Below the pieces are notes generated by a model. The model worked only from the letters and a program-made list of their open reading frames with translations. It searched no databases and was not told where the DNA came from. Of a DNA stretch of 64,000 nucleotides, positions 9,019-18,886 are shown in pieces. The DNA comes from Saccharibacillus sp. O23. Lineage in GTDB: Bacteria; Bacillota; Bacilli; Paenibacillales; Paenibacillaceae. Made by a program: the position numbers and the translations under genes. Positions within the stretch are counted from its first letter, which is position 1. Each line of letters begins with the position of its first letter. Where the stretch lies: positions 124,001 to 188,000 of the forward strand of contig NZ_NJDE01000009.1 of NCBI RefSeq assembly GCF_002205895.1, read 5' to 3'.

Positions 9019-10593
9019 TTAACCCGCGATCGTGTTTTCGATCGGGACGGGTTGTTCTTCTTGAAGTTTGCCGCGGCGTTTTTTCTTGCGCTCGGTTCCT
9101 TTGGGAAGAGAAGCGTCTTCGGCGGCGATCTCGTTCGAAAGACTCGTCAATTCCTGCAAGCTGCCGATCAATTTCTCCAGTTGGGAGAAGCTGGCGGACA
9201 TCTGTCCCGTGATATATTTCTGTTCGCTCATGCCGGCAAGGATCTCTTCCATGGCGGCATTGGTCTGCTGCGTAACGGCGGAGATGGCGACCGCCTGGGA
9301 AGACACTTCGAGCGAAGCGACTTTCATCTTCTCGGAACGGTTCTCCACTTCTCCCGCTTGATCCAGCAATTTATGCGTATTTTGGTTGATCTCGCTCAGC
9401 GCATCTTCCGAACGCTGCGCGGCGCCTCGGCTGTGCTCGACGGCGGAACGTCCGCGGAGAACCAGCGTCATGAGCCTTTCGGTTCCGCCCTGAAGTTCGT
9501 TCAAGATGCCGCCGATCTGTTCGGCCGATTCGCGGGAGTGTTCGGCCAATTTGCGGACTTCGTCGGAGACGACCGCGAATCCGCGACCGGCTTCGCCGGC
9601 GCGCGCCGCTTCGATCGCCGCGTTGAGCGCGAGCAAATTGGTTTGGCTGGCGATCTCGGAGATCGTGGACAGGATCTGGGCGATTTGGCGATTCTGTTCG
9701 CGGAACGATTCCATGTCATGAGCGGTATCGTTCATGACCGAGTAGACTTGGTCGATCTGGGAACGCAGTTCGACCATGCGGCCCGCGCCTTCCTGCGTGA
9801 CATTGGCGGTATGCTCGGACAAATCGCGCATGATCGAAGAATTCTGCACGACGCCGTCGATCTCGCGGTCGCTGTTCGACATCTTGTCCGTGATTTCCGA
9901 TACGCTGTCGGCTTGGCTTTCCGCGCCTTGAGCCACCTGAGTAAACGCATTGGTGATTTCTCCGGTAATCAGCTCGTTCAGCGTAATGTTTTCTTTCGAT
10001 TTGCGCGCGAACCGGCTCAGTTCGTCTACGGATGTCTTGATTTGGGTAAAGACGCTATCGAGTTTGCGCGCATCCGTGACGCTGCGTTCCTGCTGTTTGG
10101 CGAGGTCGGCGAACAGCTTCTCGTTCAACGCGCCGATCGTCACCGCGACGGCCGAAACGATGACGAATACGGCTACGCTGAAGATCAGCGAGACGAGCGG
10201 GCTTTCCGGAACAAAAAAGGCCGAACCGCGCAGCCACGATACGAGAATGGCAAGGGTCGTCAAGGACGAATACGCCAGCACGTAACGGTAACGCGGATAA
10301 AGCAGCAGCAATACGGCCGGAAGAATAGCCGACATGACGTTGATGCTGTCGAGTTGAGCGACGGCCTGACAAGCGGCGGAGAAGACGGCTACCGCGTAAG
10401 GAAGAATATGCAGCGCTTTCTTTCTCAAAGTAAGAACGGTAAATACAAGCACGAACGCGACCAAAGTTCCGCCGACGATCTGCATAGGCAGCCCGAGACC
10501 GAAGCTTACCGGACCGATCAGCAGGGCGACGCCCCAAAGCAGTCCCATAACGATCTTGTTTCTCTGATGGATGACATGATCCAGATTGTTCAA
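9019..10593 (-). CDS. Multi-pass methyl-accepting chemotaxis protein without extracellular sensor
   Basis: The TTG at 10593 is preferred because GGGGGAAG lies 7 nt upstream and the resulting N-terminus ([16 protein letters not shown]) aligns with that of the paralogue at 40559. The frame is open upstream to 10689 but without a ribosome site, and that stretch contains the promoter. Of 524 residues, about 1-170 form around six membrane helices with short loops and no HAMP or Cache domain. The rest is the signalling coiled coil with the hairpin [43 protein letters not shown]. It probably senses a membrane-associated or cytosolic cue. No CheR-tethering pentapeptide is seen. Confidence 0.85.
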   Translation of the reverse strand: MNNLDHVIHQRNKIVMGLLWGVALLIGPVSFGLGLPMQIVGGTLVAFVLVFTVLTLRKKALHILPYAVAVFSAACQAVAQLDSINVMSAILPAVLLLLYPRYRYVLAYSSLTTLAILVSWLRGSAFFVPESPLVSLIFSVAVFVIVSAVAVTIGALNEKLFADLAKQQERSVTDARKLDSVFTQIKTSVDELSRFARKSKENITLNELITGEITNAFTQVAQGAESQADSVSEITDKMSNSDREIDGVVQNSSIMRDLSEHTANVTQEGAGRMVELRSQIDQVYSVMNDTAHDMESFREQNRQIAQILSTISEIASQTNLLALNAAIEAARAGEAGRGFAVVSDEVRKLAEHSRESAEQIGGILNELQGGTERLMTLVLRGRSAVEHSRGAAQRSEDALSEINQNTHKLLDQAGEVENRSEKMKVASLEVSSQAVAISAVTQQTNAAMEEILAGMSEQKYITGQMSASFSQLEKLIGSLQELTSLSNEIAAEDASLPKGTERKKKRRGKLQEEQPVPIENTIAG

Positions 10594-10649
10594 ACGCTCA
10601 CTTCCCCCGTTTATGTATTTGATGAATCGGTGCGTTGGACCTACTCCCA

Positions 10650-10677
10650 TTATCGGCAAAAAGCCCCTAACCTTGTA
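10650..10677 (-). promoter_or_regulatory. Sigma-D (sigma-28) promoter for the chemoreceptor
   Basis: The minus strand has TACA, 16 nt, then GCCGATAA, an exact match to the sigma-28-type -10. It lies 57 bp before the TTG start. Confidence 0.7.
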
Positions 10678-10943
10678 GAGAGAATACATAAAAAAAGGTC
10701 GATTTTAGTCCTGAAAAAGTCGATTTCGAAAGAAAAATTTCGATTTTGGACACAATGGCGAACAGAAAACGTTTGCGAAACAAACCCTTGAACCACAAGG
10801 GTTTATGCTCGTTCGCGAGTTTCCCGAAAGCAGCGGAAGGCCGAGAGCGAAGACGCGGAATTCGGGGCGGCGGCTCGAAGCCGAACATGGAAGAGGAAAA
10901 GGCGGGCGAGCGCTACGAAAGTCCCGAAAATCGAACGCCGCGA
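10678..10943. other. Gene-free stretch with a 9-bp inverted repeat
   Basis: No convincing gene lies between the two minus-strand units. The only clear element is the perfect inverted repeat AAACCCTTG/CAAGGGTTT at 10782-10804 around AACCA. It lacks a T-run on either strand, so it may be an operator or weak terminator. Confidence 0.35.
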
Positions 10944-10982
10944 CAAAAAAGCGACCGTTCCCGAAAAGGGACGGCCGCTTAA
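10944..10982 (-). terminator. Terminator of the YflT-domain gene pair
   Basis: On the minus strand AAGCGGCCGTCCC pairs imperfectly with CGGGAACGGTCGCTT and is followed by seven Ts. Confidence 0.75.
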
Positions 10983-10995
10983 CTTTATTCACCGT

Positions 10996-11664
10996 TCAAC
11001 GCGAATCATGTTCGGCGCGCGAAGGAAGATCGATACGATCGTCGCTCGCGCGCTTGTCCGATTCGTTCGGATCGGACAAGGAGGACTCTCCGACAGAAGG
11101 CAGCGGATCGGATGAAGAGGGAGAATGCGGCGGAGCGACGGTCAGATTGTCGTTATCGCTTCCGGCACCGATCCGGGTATAATTCAGCGCGTAATGGCTG
11201 CGGAACAGCTCTTCCGCTTCGCCTCGCCGCGGCTCTTCGGCATCCACGATCACCAAGACGCGTCCGCTTCCGACATGTTCGTCGTAGAGTTTGGCATCGT
11301 CTTCGGAGATTCCGAGTCCGATCAGGCCTCCGACCAGCCCGCCGCCCGTCGCGCCTACCGCGATCCCGGCCAACGCCGCGGCGATCGGGCCGGCCGCGAG
11401 CAGAGGACCGATGCCGGGAATCGCCAGTGCGCCCAGACCTACCAACAGACCGCCCACTCCGCCGAGAAGGCCTCCCGCGGCCGCGCCGCCGGCTGCTCCT
11501 TCGGGAGCTTTGGTATGGACGGGATCGATGATCGCGTCCGCTTCTTCGCGGTTTCTTGTGATCACGGACAGATTCTCCGTATCGAAGCCGTGCTTTTTCA
11601 GATCTTCGACCACTTCTGCGGCTTCGCGCTCGGTCAGAAATACGCCTACGACTCTCTGGGCCAT
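10996..11664 (-). CDS. General stress protein, YflT/Hsp17M-like domain with glycine-rich segment
   Basis: The ATG at 11664 follows GGAGG by 8-9 nt. The first about 60 residues (VVGVFLTEREAAEVVEDLKKHGF...LSVITRN) form the YflT/general-stress-protein-17M fold. A Gly/Ala-rich segment of about 70 residues follows (repeated GG..GG.GGL; PGIGPLLAAGP) and resembles a glycine-zipper membrane-insertion region. A C-terminal fold includes RVLVIVDAE. The last 50 residues are polar. It is the downstream gene of a pair of paralogues, about 28 bp apart. Such proteins are often under general stress control, but a convincing sigma-B promoter was not found. Confidence 0.75.
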   Translation of the reverse strand: MAQRVVGVFLTEREAAEVVEDLKKHGFDTENLSVITRNREEADAIIDPVHTKAPEGAAGGAAAGGLLGGVGGLLVGLGALAIPGIGPLLAAGPIAAALAGIAVGATGGGLVGGLIGLGISEDDAKLYDEHVGSGRVLVIVDAEEPRRGEAEELFRSHYALNYTRIGAGSDNDNLTVAPPHSPSSSDPLPSVGESSLSDPNESDKRASDDRIDLPSRAEHDSR

Positions 11665-11692
11665 CCTTCTTCCTCCTTCGGTACCGCGCTTC

Positions 11693-12370
11693 TTACTTCC
11701 GATGAAGCTTACGGCTTCGATCGTTCTCCAGATCGGCCGGGCTAGCCAGCCCGGTATTCATATCGCTTAAATCGTTGTCCATGCGATTGGCGTCCAGATT
11801 GCTGGCGCCCATCGCCGGCATATCGCGGTAAGACGAAGTTTGGGCAGCCGTCGCGCGAGGGTTGGCCAGTTCTTCGTCGTAGCGTCGATTCAAGGAATTG
11901 TTGTTTTGGAAAATGCGATAAACGTCCATGCGATTGCTTTCTTCGGCATCGACCGCGACGAGGATGCGGCCTTTGCCGACCATCGCGTCGTATTCTTTCG
12001 CTTCGTGTTCCGGAATGCCCAGCCCGATCAGTCCGCCGATCAAGCCGCCGCCGGCTGCTCCGACCGCCGTCCCGGCCAATGCCGCCGCCAAAGGCCCGGC
12101 CGCCAGAAGCGGTCCGATCCCCGGAATGGTCAAAGCTCCCAATCCGGCAAGCAGTCCTCCGATGCCGCCGATGACTCCCCCCGTCGCCGCGCCGCCCGTT
12201 GCGCCTTCTTGAACCATCGTGGCCGTCTCGTCTTCGAATTTGCGAGCTTCTTCGGCATTATGAATCACGACCGAAATGTCGTCCGGTCGGTACCCGATCC
12301 GTTTCAAGTCGTCGATCGCGCTCGCCGCTTCTGCCCGCATGCCAAAAATCCCGATAATTTTCCGATGCAT
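11693..12370 (-). CDS. General stress protein, YflT-like paralogue
   Basis: The ATG at 12370 is preceded by AAGGGGGAG. The 225-residue product repeats the layout of its downstream neighbour: N-terminal YflT-like fold (IIGIFGMRAEAASAIDDLKRIGY...ISVVIHN), Gly/Ala-rich segment with PGIGPLLAAGPLAAAL, then RILVAVDAEE and a variable polar tail. The conserved core is highly similar while the tails differ, indicating duplication followed by divergence of the C-terminus. It is probably the first gene of a two-gene operon. Confidence 0.75.
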   Translation of the reverse strand: MHRKIIGIFGMRAEAASAIDDLKRIGYRPDDISVVIHNAEEARKFEDETATMVQEGATGGAATGGVIGGIGGLLAGLGALTIPGIGPLLAAGPLAAALAGTAVGAAGGGLIGGLIGLGIPEHEAKEYDAMVGKGRILVAVDAEESNRMDVYRIFQNNNSLNRRYDEELANPRATAAQTSSYRDMPAMGASNLDANRMDNDLSDMNTGLASPADLENDRSRKLHRK

Positions 12371-12547
12371 GTCCTTACTCCCCCTTGGATGCTTGATCTT
12401 GAACCGATAGCCGACTCGACATAACCTTGCTTTCTCTATCTGTTTAAACTTCCGAATGAAAGCGAAACTTGGAAATTGCGAAAATAGGTGTAAAAAATTG
12501 CTTGAGCTGTTTCGAATCGTTTCGTACGGTTTAATTTATTCGAATTT

Positions 12548-13642
12548 TCAAGTGAAGTCTTGTTTGATTTTGCTTTTGACGTACATCTGGTATCCGTGCC
12601 GGATCGCGATCTTCACCACCATATAGATCGGGATGCAGATCAGCATGCCCAGAATGCCCATGACGTCTCCGCCGACGAGCAGCAGCACGATGACGGTGAG
12701 CGGGTGCATATCGAGCTGTTTGCCGAACACGAGCGGTTCGAGCAGATTGTTCTGGATCAACTGCGCCACGATAACGATGACGATCGACCAGATCGCCATG
12801 CTCGGCGACTCGATCAGCCCGACGATCCCGACCGGAACTCCGGCGAGGAAAGCGCCGATGAACGGAATGAAATTCAGGAAGAACGAGATGATGACCAGCA
12901 GCAGCGAATAAGGCAGATCGATGATCACGAAGCCGATATAGAGCAGCACGCATAGCAGCAGATTGACGATGACCCGCCCGGCGATAAAGCTGTTCAGCGC
13001 ATCGTCCATTTCGTTCAACATCACTTTTCCGTCGTCTTTCTGATTGGCCGGGAAAATCTTCATGAGCTGCGGAGGCAGCTTATGATCGTCGCGCAGCAGG
13101 AAGTAGAGCAGGATCGGGAAAGTGGCGATCACCAATACGAAACTGGAGATAAACGAGAACATGCCCGTCAGATTGGACGAGAGCCAGTTGAGCGAAGTGT
13201 CCAGCACGCCGGACAGGCGGTCCAGAATCTCTTTGTTCTGAGCCGAGTCGCTCGGAATGAAACGGCTGATCGTCGGGTTGTTCTGAAGCATCTGGACTTG
13301 ATTGACGGCGTCCTGCGCAAGCTGCGGCGCGTTCTCGACGAAGCTTTCGATCTGATCGCGCAGCGTCGGCCAGACCCACAGCGACGATCCCGCGATAAGC
13401 AGAATGAAGATGGCGAAGATCAGCATGACTGACCACGAACGCCGCCATTTTTTACGTTCCAGATAACGAACCAACGGCCGCAGCGGGTAATAGAAGAATG
13501 CGGCGATCAGCAGCGGAACGACCAGCGAGCTGACCAGCGATACGACGGGGGTGAAGATGAACTTGACCAGCGTGCCGAGGAAAATGATGAGCAGGATCAG
13601 GGCTACGCCCGCACCGATGACGAAAAAGCGATTCTTGAACAT
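12548..13642 (-). CDS. AI-2E family transporter
   Basis: The ATG at 13642 has AGGAGGACG upstream. The 364-residue integral membrane protein has about eight helices: two at the N-terminus, a soluble segment (residues about 90-160), then a helix cluster containing the family signature region GVPVGIVGLIESP...Q.IQNNLLEPLVFGKQLDMHPLTVI. Family members export small molecules or act as ion antiporters; relation to autoinducer-2 is proven only for some. The gene lies upstream of the stress pair on the same strand with a 177-bp gap that could hold a separate promoter. Confidence 0.88.
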   Translation of the reverse strand: MFKNRFFVIGAGVALILLIIFLGTLVKFIFTPVVSLVSSLVVPLLIAAFFYYPLRPLVRYLERKKWRRSWSVMLIFAIFILLIAGSSLWVWPTLRDQIESFVENAPQLAQDAVNQVQMLQNNPTISRFIPSDSAQNKEILDRLSGVLDTSLNWLSSNLTGMFSFISSFVLVIATFPILLYFLLRDDHKLPPQLMKIFPANQKDDGKVMLNEMDDALNSFIAGRVIVNLLLCVLLYIGFVIIDLPYSLLLVIISFFLNFIPFIGAFLAGVPVGIVGLIESPSMAIWSIVIVIVAQLIQNNLLEPLVFGKQLDMHPLTVIVLLLVGGDVMGILGMLICIPIYMVVKIAIRHGYQMYVKSKIKQDFT

Positions 13643-13901
13643 AAACGTCCTCCTACTTGCTGAAATAAAGCTCCTGCGCGAACGTTCGGGCGTCTTAGGC
13701 CGTTCGAACGGATTTCGGCAGGGCGTCGAGACGGAAGCTGCGGATATGTAGGTCCGGGCGGCATAAGTCTTCTTACTTATTTAAACGGATAGCGGCTTGT
13801 TTACGCGCCTGCTCGGTACTCGCGAAAAATCATAAGAAATAACGGTTTTCTCAGGCTTTCAGAAAAGTTGATGAAATTAATCGGAATTACCCGAAAATCT
13901 A

Positions 13902-13930
13902 TTGACTTTCAAATGGTAAGGACGTAAAAT
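13902..13930 (+). promoter_or_regulatory. Sigma-A promoter of the amino-acid ABC operon
   Basis: TTGACT, a 17-bp spacer and TAAAAT. The leader to the ATG at 14019 is about 80 nt and contains the complementary segments ACGACC and GGTCGT, which could pair. The rest of 13643-13900 is AT-rich and holds nothing else recognised. Confidence 0.75.
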
Positions 13931-14018
13931 TCAATCTTGCACGACCTAAATATTTCCCGACGCGTAAGCTGCCGAGGAAGCAGGGTCGTACCCATTCACC
14001 CAATCGGAGGAATTCACC

Positions 14019-14867
14019 ATGAGAAAAACGACTTTGATCGGCCTTGTTGCCATCCTGATGACCCTGATGCTGGCGGCTTGCGGAAACAGCGGCAGCAGCA
14101 GTACCGGCAGCAGCGCCGCTACGAATAACGAAAGCGCGAGCAGCGAGAACACGGCCGCCGCGACCAATTCGCTGGAGAAGATCAAAAGCTCCGGCAAAAT
14201 GATCATCGGCACCGAAGGCACGTACCCGCCGTTCACGTTCCACGACAGCAGCGGCGCGTTGACCGGATTCGACGTGGATATCGCCCGCGAAGTCGCCAAA
14301 CGGATCGGCGCGGAGCCGGAATTCGTGGAAGCGCCGTGGGACAGCCTGCTCGCGGGCATCGACGCCAAACGTTTCGACGCGGTATTCAACGAAGTCTCGA
14401 TCCGCGACGACCGCAAAGAAAAATACGATTTCTCCGACGCTTATATCTCTTCCGGCGCGGTGCTGATCGTGCGTAACGACAATACCGACATCAAATCGTT
14501 GGCCGATCTCAAAGGCAAAAAGTCCGCGCAATCGCTGACCAGCAACCTGGCCGATATCGCCAAATCGAACGGCGCGGAAATCGTGCCGATCGAAGGTTTC
14601 AACCAAGCGATCGAACTGCTGAACTCCGGCCGCGTGGACGCGACGATCAACGATAACCTGTCGTTCCTCGACCTGAAGAAACAAAAACCGGACATCGCGC
14701 TGAAAGTCGTGGCCGAAACGGACGACGCTTCGCAAAGCGGCGCCGTATTCGCGAAAAACAGCCCGGAACTCGTCGAAGCGGCCAACAAAGCGCTCGCCGA
14801 TATGCACAGCGACGGCACTTACGCCAAGATCTCCGAGAAATACTTCGGCGAAGACGTTTCGAAATAA
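14019..14867 (+). CDS. Polar amino-acid ABC transporter substrate-binding lipoprotein
   Basis: An ideal GGAGG ribosome site precedes the ATG. The lipoprotein signal peptide has lipobox LAAC (Cys21) and a Ser/Asn-rich tether. The SBP family 3 fold follows: GTEGTYPPFTFHDSSGALTGFDVDIAREVAKRIG, FDAVFNEVSIRDDRKEKYDFSDAY, and a C-terminal ALADMHSDGTYAKISEKYFGEDVS. The motif set fits cystine/polar amino-acid binders (TcyA-like), but specificity is not provable from sequence. It heads a three-gene operon. A strong hairpin between it and the permease may set a higher SBP level. Confidence 0.9.
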   Translation: MRKTTLIGLVAILMTLMLAACGNSGSSSTGSSAATNNESASSENTAAATNSLEKIKSSGKMIIGTEGTYPPFTFHDSSGALTGFDVDIAREVAKRIGAEPEFVEAPWDSLLAGIDAKRFDAVFNEVSIRDDRKEKYDFSDAYISSGAVLIVRNDNTDIKSLADLKGKKSAQSLTSNLADIAKSNGAEIVPIEGFNQAIELLNSGRVDATINDNLSFLDLKKQKPDIALKVVAETDDASQSGAVFAKNSPELVEAANKALADMHSDGTYAKISEKYFGEDVSK

Positions 14868-14899
14868 TTCAAGGAAAACATTCGCGGAATTTCCGCACA

Positions 14900-14941
14900 G
14901 GGGCTATCCCGGATTCGCGCAGCGGGTCCCGGGGCAGCCCC
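14900..14941 (+). repeat. Intercistronic hairpin between SBP and permease genes
   Basis: GGGGCT...AGCCCC and TCCCGG...CCGGGG pair to form a 12-bp, GC-rich stem without a T-run. A smaller GCGGAA/TTCCGC hairpin sits just before it. It is probably an mRNA-stabilising or attenuating element. Confidence 0.6.
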
Positions 14942-15010
14942 GCTTCGTTTGTCTAAGGGCGCGTCGGCAGGCGCGAAGCCCGATTTCGCCTAGAGAGGGG
15001 CCTAACGATT

Positions 15011-15679
15011 ATGGATGACCGAAAAATTCAGATTTTGATCGATTCGCTGCTGCCGATGATCAAAGCCGCCCTGCATTACACGATTACGCTGGCGCTGATC
15101 TCGTTCGCGCTGGGATTAGTATTGGCGGTCGTGGTCGCGCTAGTCCGACTATGGAAAATCCCGGTGCTCAGCCAGATTGCCGGGATCTACGTCTGGATCA
15201 TTCGCGGCACCCCGCTGCTGGTCCAATTATTCATCATCTTCTACGGCTTGCCGAATATCGGAATCGAATTCGATCCGTTCTCGGCGGCGATTATCGCGTT
15301 TTCGTTGAATATGGGCGCGTATAACTCCGAAGTGGTGCGCGGCGCGATCCAGTCCATTTCGAACGGGCAATGGGAAGCCGCGTATTCGCTCGGCATGACG
15401 CGCGGACAAGCTTTATGGCGCATCATTCTGCCGCAGGCCGCACGCGTATCCGTACCGCCGCTGTCGAACTCGTTTATCAGCCTCGTGAAAGATACATCGC
15501 TCGCTTTTACAATCACGGTAATCGACATGTTCCAAGTAGCCAAGCAGATTGTCTCGACCACGTACGAATCGCTGCTCGTATACAGCGAAGTCGCCGTGTT
15601 GTATCTGGTGATCTGCACCGTGCTTAACGCGCTGCAGAGCGTGATGGAGAAGCGGCTGGCCCGTTTCTCGACCCGCTAA
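15011..15679 (+). CDS. Amino-acid ABC transporter permease
   Basis: The 222-residue His/Glu/Gln/Arg/opine-type permease has about five membrane helices. Recognisable motifs are RGTPLLVQLFIIFYGLP and the EAA-type loop EAAYSLGMTRGQALWRIILPQA. It lies between the SBP and ATPase genes of the same operon; the ATPase starts 24 bp downstream. Confidence 0.92.
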   Translation: MDDRKIQILIDSLLPMIKAALHYTITLALISFALGLVLAVVVALVRLWKIPVLSQIAGIYVWIIRGTPLLVQLFIIFYGLPNIGIEFDPFSAAIIAFSLNMGAYNSEVVRGAIQSISNGQWEAAYSLGMTRGQALWRIILPQAARVSVPPLSNSFISLVKDTSLAFTITVIDMFQVAKQIVSTTYESLLVYSEVAVLYLVICTVLNALQSVMEKRLARFSTR

Positions 15680-15703
15680 CTCGGACGAGAGGAGATAAGT
15701 CCC

Positions 15704-16456
15704 ATGATCGAAATTCGCAACTTGCATAAAGCATTCGGTTCTCTCGAAGTGCTCAAAGGCATCGATCTGTCGCTGGAAAAAGGCAAGGTGCTCGTGATCA
15801 TCGGCCCGTCCGGTTCCGGCAAAACGACGCTGCTGCGATGCCTGAATCTGCTGGAGATGCCCGACGCGGGTTCGCTCAAGCTAGGCGAGACGGAGTTGAG
15901 CTTCGACGGCGGCCGCAAACCGGCCAAGCCGCAGGTGCTGAAGCTGCGTCAGAGCACCGGCATGGTGTTCCAATCGTATAATCTGTTCCCGCATAAGACG
16001 GCGCTCGAGAACGTGATGGAAGCCCAGATCGTCGTGCAGAAAAAGAACAAAGAAGAAGCGCGCAAGCGCTCCGCAGCTCTGCTCGCCAAAGTCGGCTTGG
16101 CCGGCAAAGAAGATTCTTATCCGCATCAGCTGTCCGGCGGCCAGCAGCAGCGCGTCGGGATCGCCCGCGCGCTGGCGACCGATCCGGAAGTCATGCTGTT
16201 CGACGAACCGACTTCGGCGCTCGATCCCGAGCTGGTCGGCGAAGTGCTGAAAGTCATGAAGGAGCTCGCGGCCGAAGGCATGACGATGGTTGTCGTGACG
16301 CACGAGATGAAGTTCGCCGCCGAAGCGGCCGACACGGTCGTCTTGATGGACGGAGGCAAGATTCTGGAGCAGGGGTCGCCGGAGCAGGTACTGCGTAATC
16401 CTTCCAGCGATCGCGCGTCGCAGTTCTTGAACCTGTTGACGGAAAAAGAAGGGTAA
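15704..16456 (+). CDS. Amino-acid ABC transporter ATP-binding protein
   Basis: The 250-residue ATPase has Walker A GPSGSGKT (34-41), the Q-loop in [12 protein letters not shown], signature LSGGQQQR, and Walker [15 protein letters not shown] followed by the H-loop THEM. It is of the GlnQ/TcyC type and energises the permease encoded just upstream. A small insertion ([12 protein letters not shown]) sits between Walker A and the Q-loop. It is the last gene of the operon. Confidence 0.95.
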   Translation: MIEIRNLHKAFGSLEVLKGIDLSLEKGKVLVIIGPSGSGKTTLLRCLNLLEMPDAGSLKLGETELSFDGGRKPAKPQVLKLRQSTGMVFQSYNLFPHKTALENVMEAQIVVQKKNKEEARKRSAALLAKVGLAGKEDSYPHQLSGGQQQRVGIARALATDPEVMLFDEPTSALDPELVGEVLKVMKELAAEGMTMVVVTHEMKFAAEAADTVVLMDGGKILEQGSPEQVLRNPSSDRASQFLNLLTEKEG

Positions 16457-16507
16457 CGTAAAAAGATCATATAAGAGGAAGCGAATTTTCGTTTTCCGCC
16501 GAAAAGC

Positions 16508-16536
16508 AAGCCGTCCGAAAGATTCGGGCGGCTTTT
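16508..16536 (+). terminator. Terminator of the first amino-acid ABC operon
   Basis: The 12-bp stem AAGCCGTCCGAA/TTCGGGCGGCTT has loop AGA and a TTTT tail. Confidence 0.85.
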
Positions 16537-16629
16537 GGTATGTTCGGAAAACTTCCTCTTTACGATTCGGAGTTTTTTGTCGAAGAAAGGGAAGAAGGAA
16601 CGATATCGGAACAGGCAGGAGGACTTCGG

Positions 16630-18384
16630 ATGAAAGCCAAATTCAAACTTACTTTTTTTGCGAAAAACATGCTGACGGTTGCCGCCGGGATCTTGCTGGT
16701 CGGAGGATTGTTGACGGGGATGACGGCTTGGCTCCAGCAAAAGATGGCGCTGGACAGCTTGCACAGCCAATACGAAGGGGTCGCGGCGTACGCAAGCAAA
16801 CAGGTCGGCCCGGAATTGATCGCGCAGGCCGCGCTCGATCCCCGGCCGGGAACCGAAGCGGAGCAGCAGTTGACGAAGCGCTTGGACGAAGTCTCCGACT
16901 TGAACCCGAACATTGCGCAAGCTTACGTATTCGACGCGAAGATGGAAGACGGAGCGAAACAATCGATCACGGTCGGCCTGCCTACGCATATGATTCAGGA
17001 CGGCATGACGCCGGGCATGATGTACGAGAATCCGGACGAGATGAAGCGGTCGATGGCGGAAGCGGTCGAAACGAAGACTGCGGCCGCCACGAACGTCTAC
17101 ACCGACACCTACGGAAGCTGGGTCAGCGTGATTCAGCCGGTCGAGAACGAATCCGGTCAGGTCATCGCGCTGTTCGGTCTCGATATCGACGCGACGGATA
17201 TCGCGCGCAACACGCAGGAATTTCTGCGGGCTTCGCTGCTGGTTATGGCGCTCTGCATGCTGGCAGTCTTGGTCATTCAATTCTTCTTGATGCACCGGGC
17301 GATGCGTCCGATGCGGGATCTGTTCGGCGCGATCGGACGTATGAACGAAGGCGATCTGAACGTAAACTTGTCCACCGACCGGCGCGACGACTTCGGCGAC
17401 CTGAACCGCAAATTCGCCGATATGGCCGGCGAGTTCGAGCGTATTATCTCGGGCGTGCAGCATAAAGCCCGCCAAGCGGCCGATTCTTCTTCCGCGCTCA
17501 AGAGCGGCGTGGAGCAGAATCTGCGCATTCAAGACGGCGTGCTCGAAGCGGCGGACCGCGTGAATATCGGAGCGCAAACGCAGGAGAAAGCGGCCGAAGA
17601 AACCGCCAGAGTCATGGAAGAAATGGCCCGCGCGATCCAAGAGATCGCCCAGACGGCGTTTCGTTTGTCGGAAGCCGCATCGGAGATGAAAGAAGAAGCC
17701 GGGTCGGGCGGCGGCAAGATCGAACGCGTAGGCGGACAGATGTCCACGATCAGCGAATCGGTCGGCCGTTCTTCGCGGCGAATCCGCCGGCTGCAAGAAC
17801 GTTCGCGCGAGATCGAAGGCATGGCTTCGATGATCTCGGGCATCGCTTCGCAAACGAATCTGCTCGCGCTGAACGCGGCGATCGAAGCGGCGCGGGCCGG
17901 CGAACACGGCAAAGGATTCGCCGTGGTGGCCGAAGAAGTCCGCAAGCTGGCGGATCAGTCCGCCCAATCGGCCGGACAGATCTCGGAGACGCTGAATCTG
18001 ATGATTCGCGATACCGACGAAGCCGTCGTGCTGATGGAAGAAGGCATGCGCGAAGTGCAGGCCGGACTCGAACTGTCGCAGGAGACCGGCGAAGCGTTCG
18101 GCCGGATCGCCGCTTCGATCGGCAGCGTATCGTCGCAGACCGAAGACATGTCCGCCGTCACGGAGCAGATGTCCGCCAGTTCGGAAGAAGTATTGGCGTC
18201 CGTATCGGAACTTGCGAATATCGCCAAGACGTCGGCGGGCAGCGCGATCGAAGTCAGCCAAGCTTCGCAGATTCAACGCGAATCGCTGAATCAAGTGTCC
18301 GCTTCTTCGGAAGAATTGAACGAGATGGCGCTGGAACTTCGGGAACTGATCGCGAAGTTCAGATTGGGCGGCGGCGAAGATTGA
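16630..18384 (+). CDS. Methyl-accepting chemotaxis protein, classical two-TM type
   Basis: The ATG at 16630 follows GGAGGA; an in-frame upstream ATG at 16540 has no ribosome site. Of 584 residues, TM1 is about 14-36, an extracellular sensor of about 160 residues follows, and TM2 is about 200-222. HAMP follows ([19 protein letters not shown]), then the signalling domain with [43 protein letters not shown]. The sensor ([15 protein letters not shown]...[13 protein letters not shown]) looks like a single Cache-type fold. Ligand unknown. Monocistronic with its own terminator. Confidence 0.9.
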   Translation: MKAKFKLTFFAKNMLTVAAGILLVGGLLTGMTAWLQQKMALDSLHSQYEGVAAYASKQVGPELIAQAALDPRPGTEAEQQLTKRLDEVSDLNPNIAQAYVFDAKMEDGAKQSITVGLPTHMIQDGMTPGMMYENPDEMKRSMAEAVETKTAAATNVYTDTYGSWVSVIQPVENESGQVIALFGLDIDATDIARNTQEFLRASLLVMALCMLAVLVIQFFLMHRAMRPMRDLFGAIGRMNEGDLNVNLSTDRRDDFGDLNRKFADMAGEFERIISGVQHKARQAADSSSALKSGVEQNLRIQDGVLEAADRVNIGAQTQEKAAEETARVMEEMARAIQEIAQTAFRLSEAASEMKEEAGSGGGKIERVGGQMSTISESVGRSSRRIRRLQERSREIEGMASMISGIASQTNLLALNAAIEAARAGEHGKGFAVVAEEVRKLADQSAQSAGQISETLNLMIRDTDEAVVLMEEGMREVQAGLELSQETGEAFGRIAASIGSVSSQTEDMSAVTEQMSASSEEVLASVSELANIAKTSAGSAIEVSQASQIQRESLNQVSASSEELNEMALELRELIAKFRLGGGED

Positions 18385-18401
18385 TCGTGCAGCGGCACAG
18401 A

Positions 18402-18432
18402 CCCGGGTTTCTGCGGAAACCCGGGCTTTTTT
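18402..18432 (+). terminator. Terminator of the chemoreceptor at 16630
   Basis: The 10-bp stem CCCGGGTTTC/GAAACCCGGG has loop TGCG and seven Ts. Confidence 0.9.
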
Positions 18433-18460
18433 GCGTTTCGGAGGCGGTTGCTCGGCAGTT

Positions 18461-18654
18461 CTAACAGATCGAGATGACGCTTAGCGCGCATTCGGAGCGG
18501 TTTTGCGATTCTAACGGATTCAGATGACGCTTAGAATGAAAAAAGGCTGATTTTCAGCCCGAAAAGAAGCGAATCGGACGGCTAAGGAATCGACGATCCG
18601 TTAGAATTTCAAAAGGGAGCGTTTTACGCTTCTAAGAGATCGACGATCCGTTAG
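18461..18654. repeat. Four-unit array of 23-24-bp imperfect palindromes (array A)
   Basis: Units lie at 18461-18484, 18511-18534, 18582-18604 and 18632-18654. All begin CTAA and end TTAG. The last two have arms close to CTAACGGATCG and CGATCCGTTAG. Start-to-start distances are 50, 71 and 50 bp. The spacers of units 1-2 and 3-4 resemble each other (GGAGCG then TTTT), and the middle one holds GGCTGA/TCAGCC. Confidence 0.75.
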
Positions 18655-18726
18655 CCTGCCTGCGCTGACCGATTCCGCTCTCCGTCGTCTTACTTCCTTC
18701 CGCCTATGCCGCTTTCTCGACATTCC

Positions 18727-18756
18727 AAGAAGCCGTTCCCCGAACGGCTTCTTTTT
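18727..18756 (+). terminator. Orphan terminator downstream of repeat array A
   Basis: The perfect 12-bp stem AAGAAGCCGTTC with its complement has loop CCC and five Ts. No gene lies between it and the previous terminator, so it may end an RNA from the repeat array or back up the first terminator. Confidence 0.8.
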
Positions 18757-18886
18757 CGCTATCAAAACACACGAAAAGTTGTAATCCCGCTCTTGTCGGA
18801 ACTCCTGTTACCGCTTACAATTAGTGAGCTTGCTTCGCCGCCTGCTCGGCGGCTTGCGGCATTTCACCGAGAGGGAGGAGACTCCG

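Noticed and set aside
12371-12547. Sigma-B promoter before the YflT-type stress pair
   Set aside because: GTTTAA and GGTTAT occur on the minus strand but 17 bp apart, outside the normal 12-15 bp spacing.
18461-18654. CRISPR array at the palindromic repeats
   Set aside because: Only four diverged units are present, the spacers resemble each other and differ in length, and no cas genes are near. The same applies to 31395-31585.
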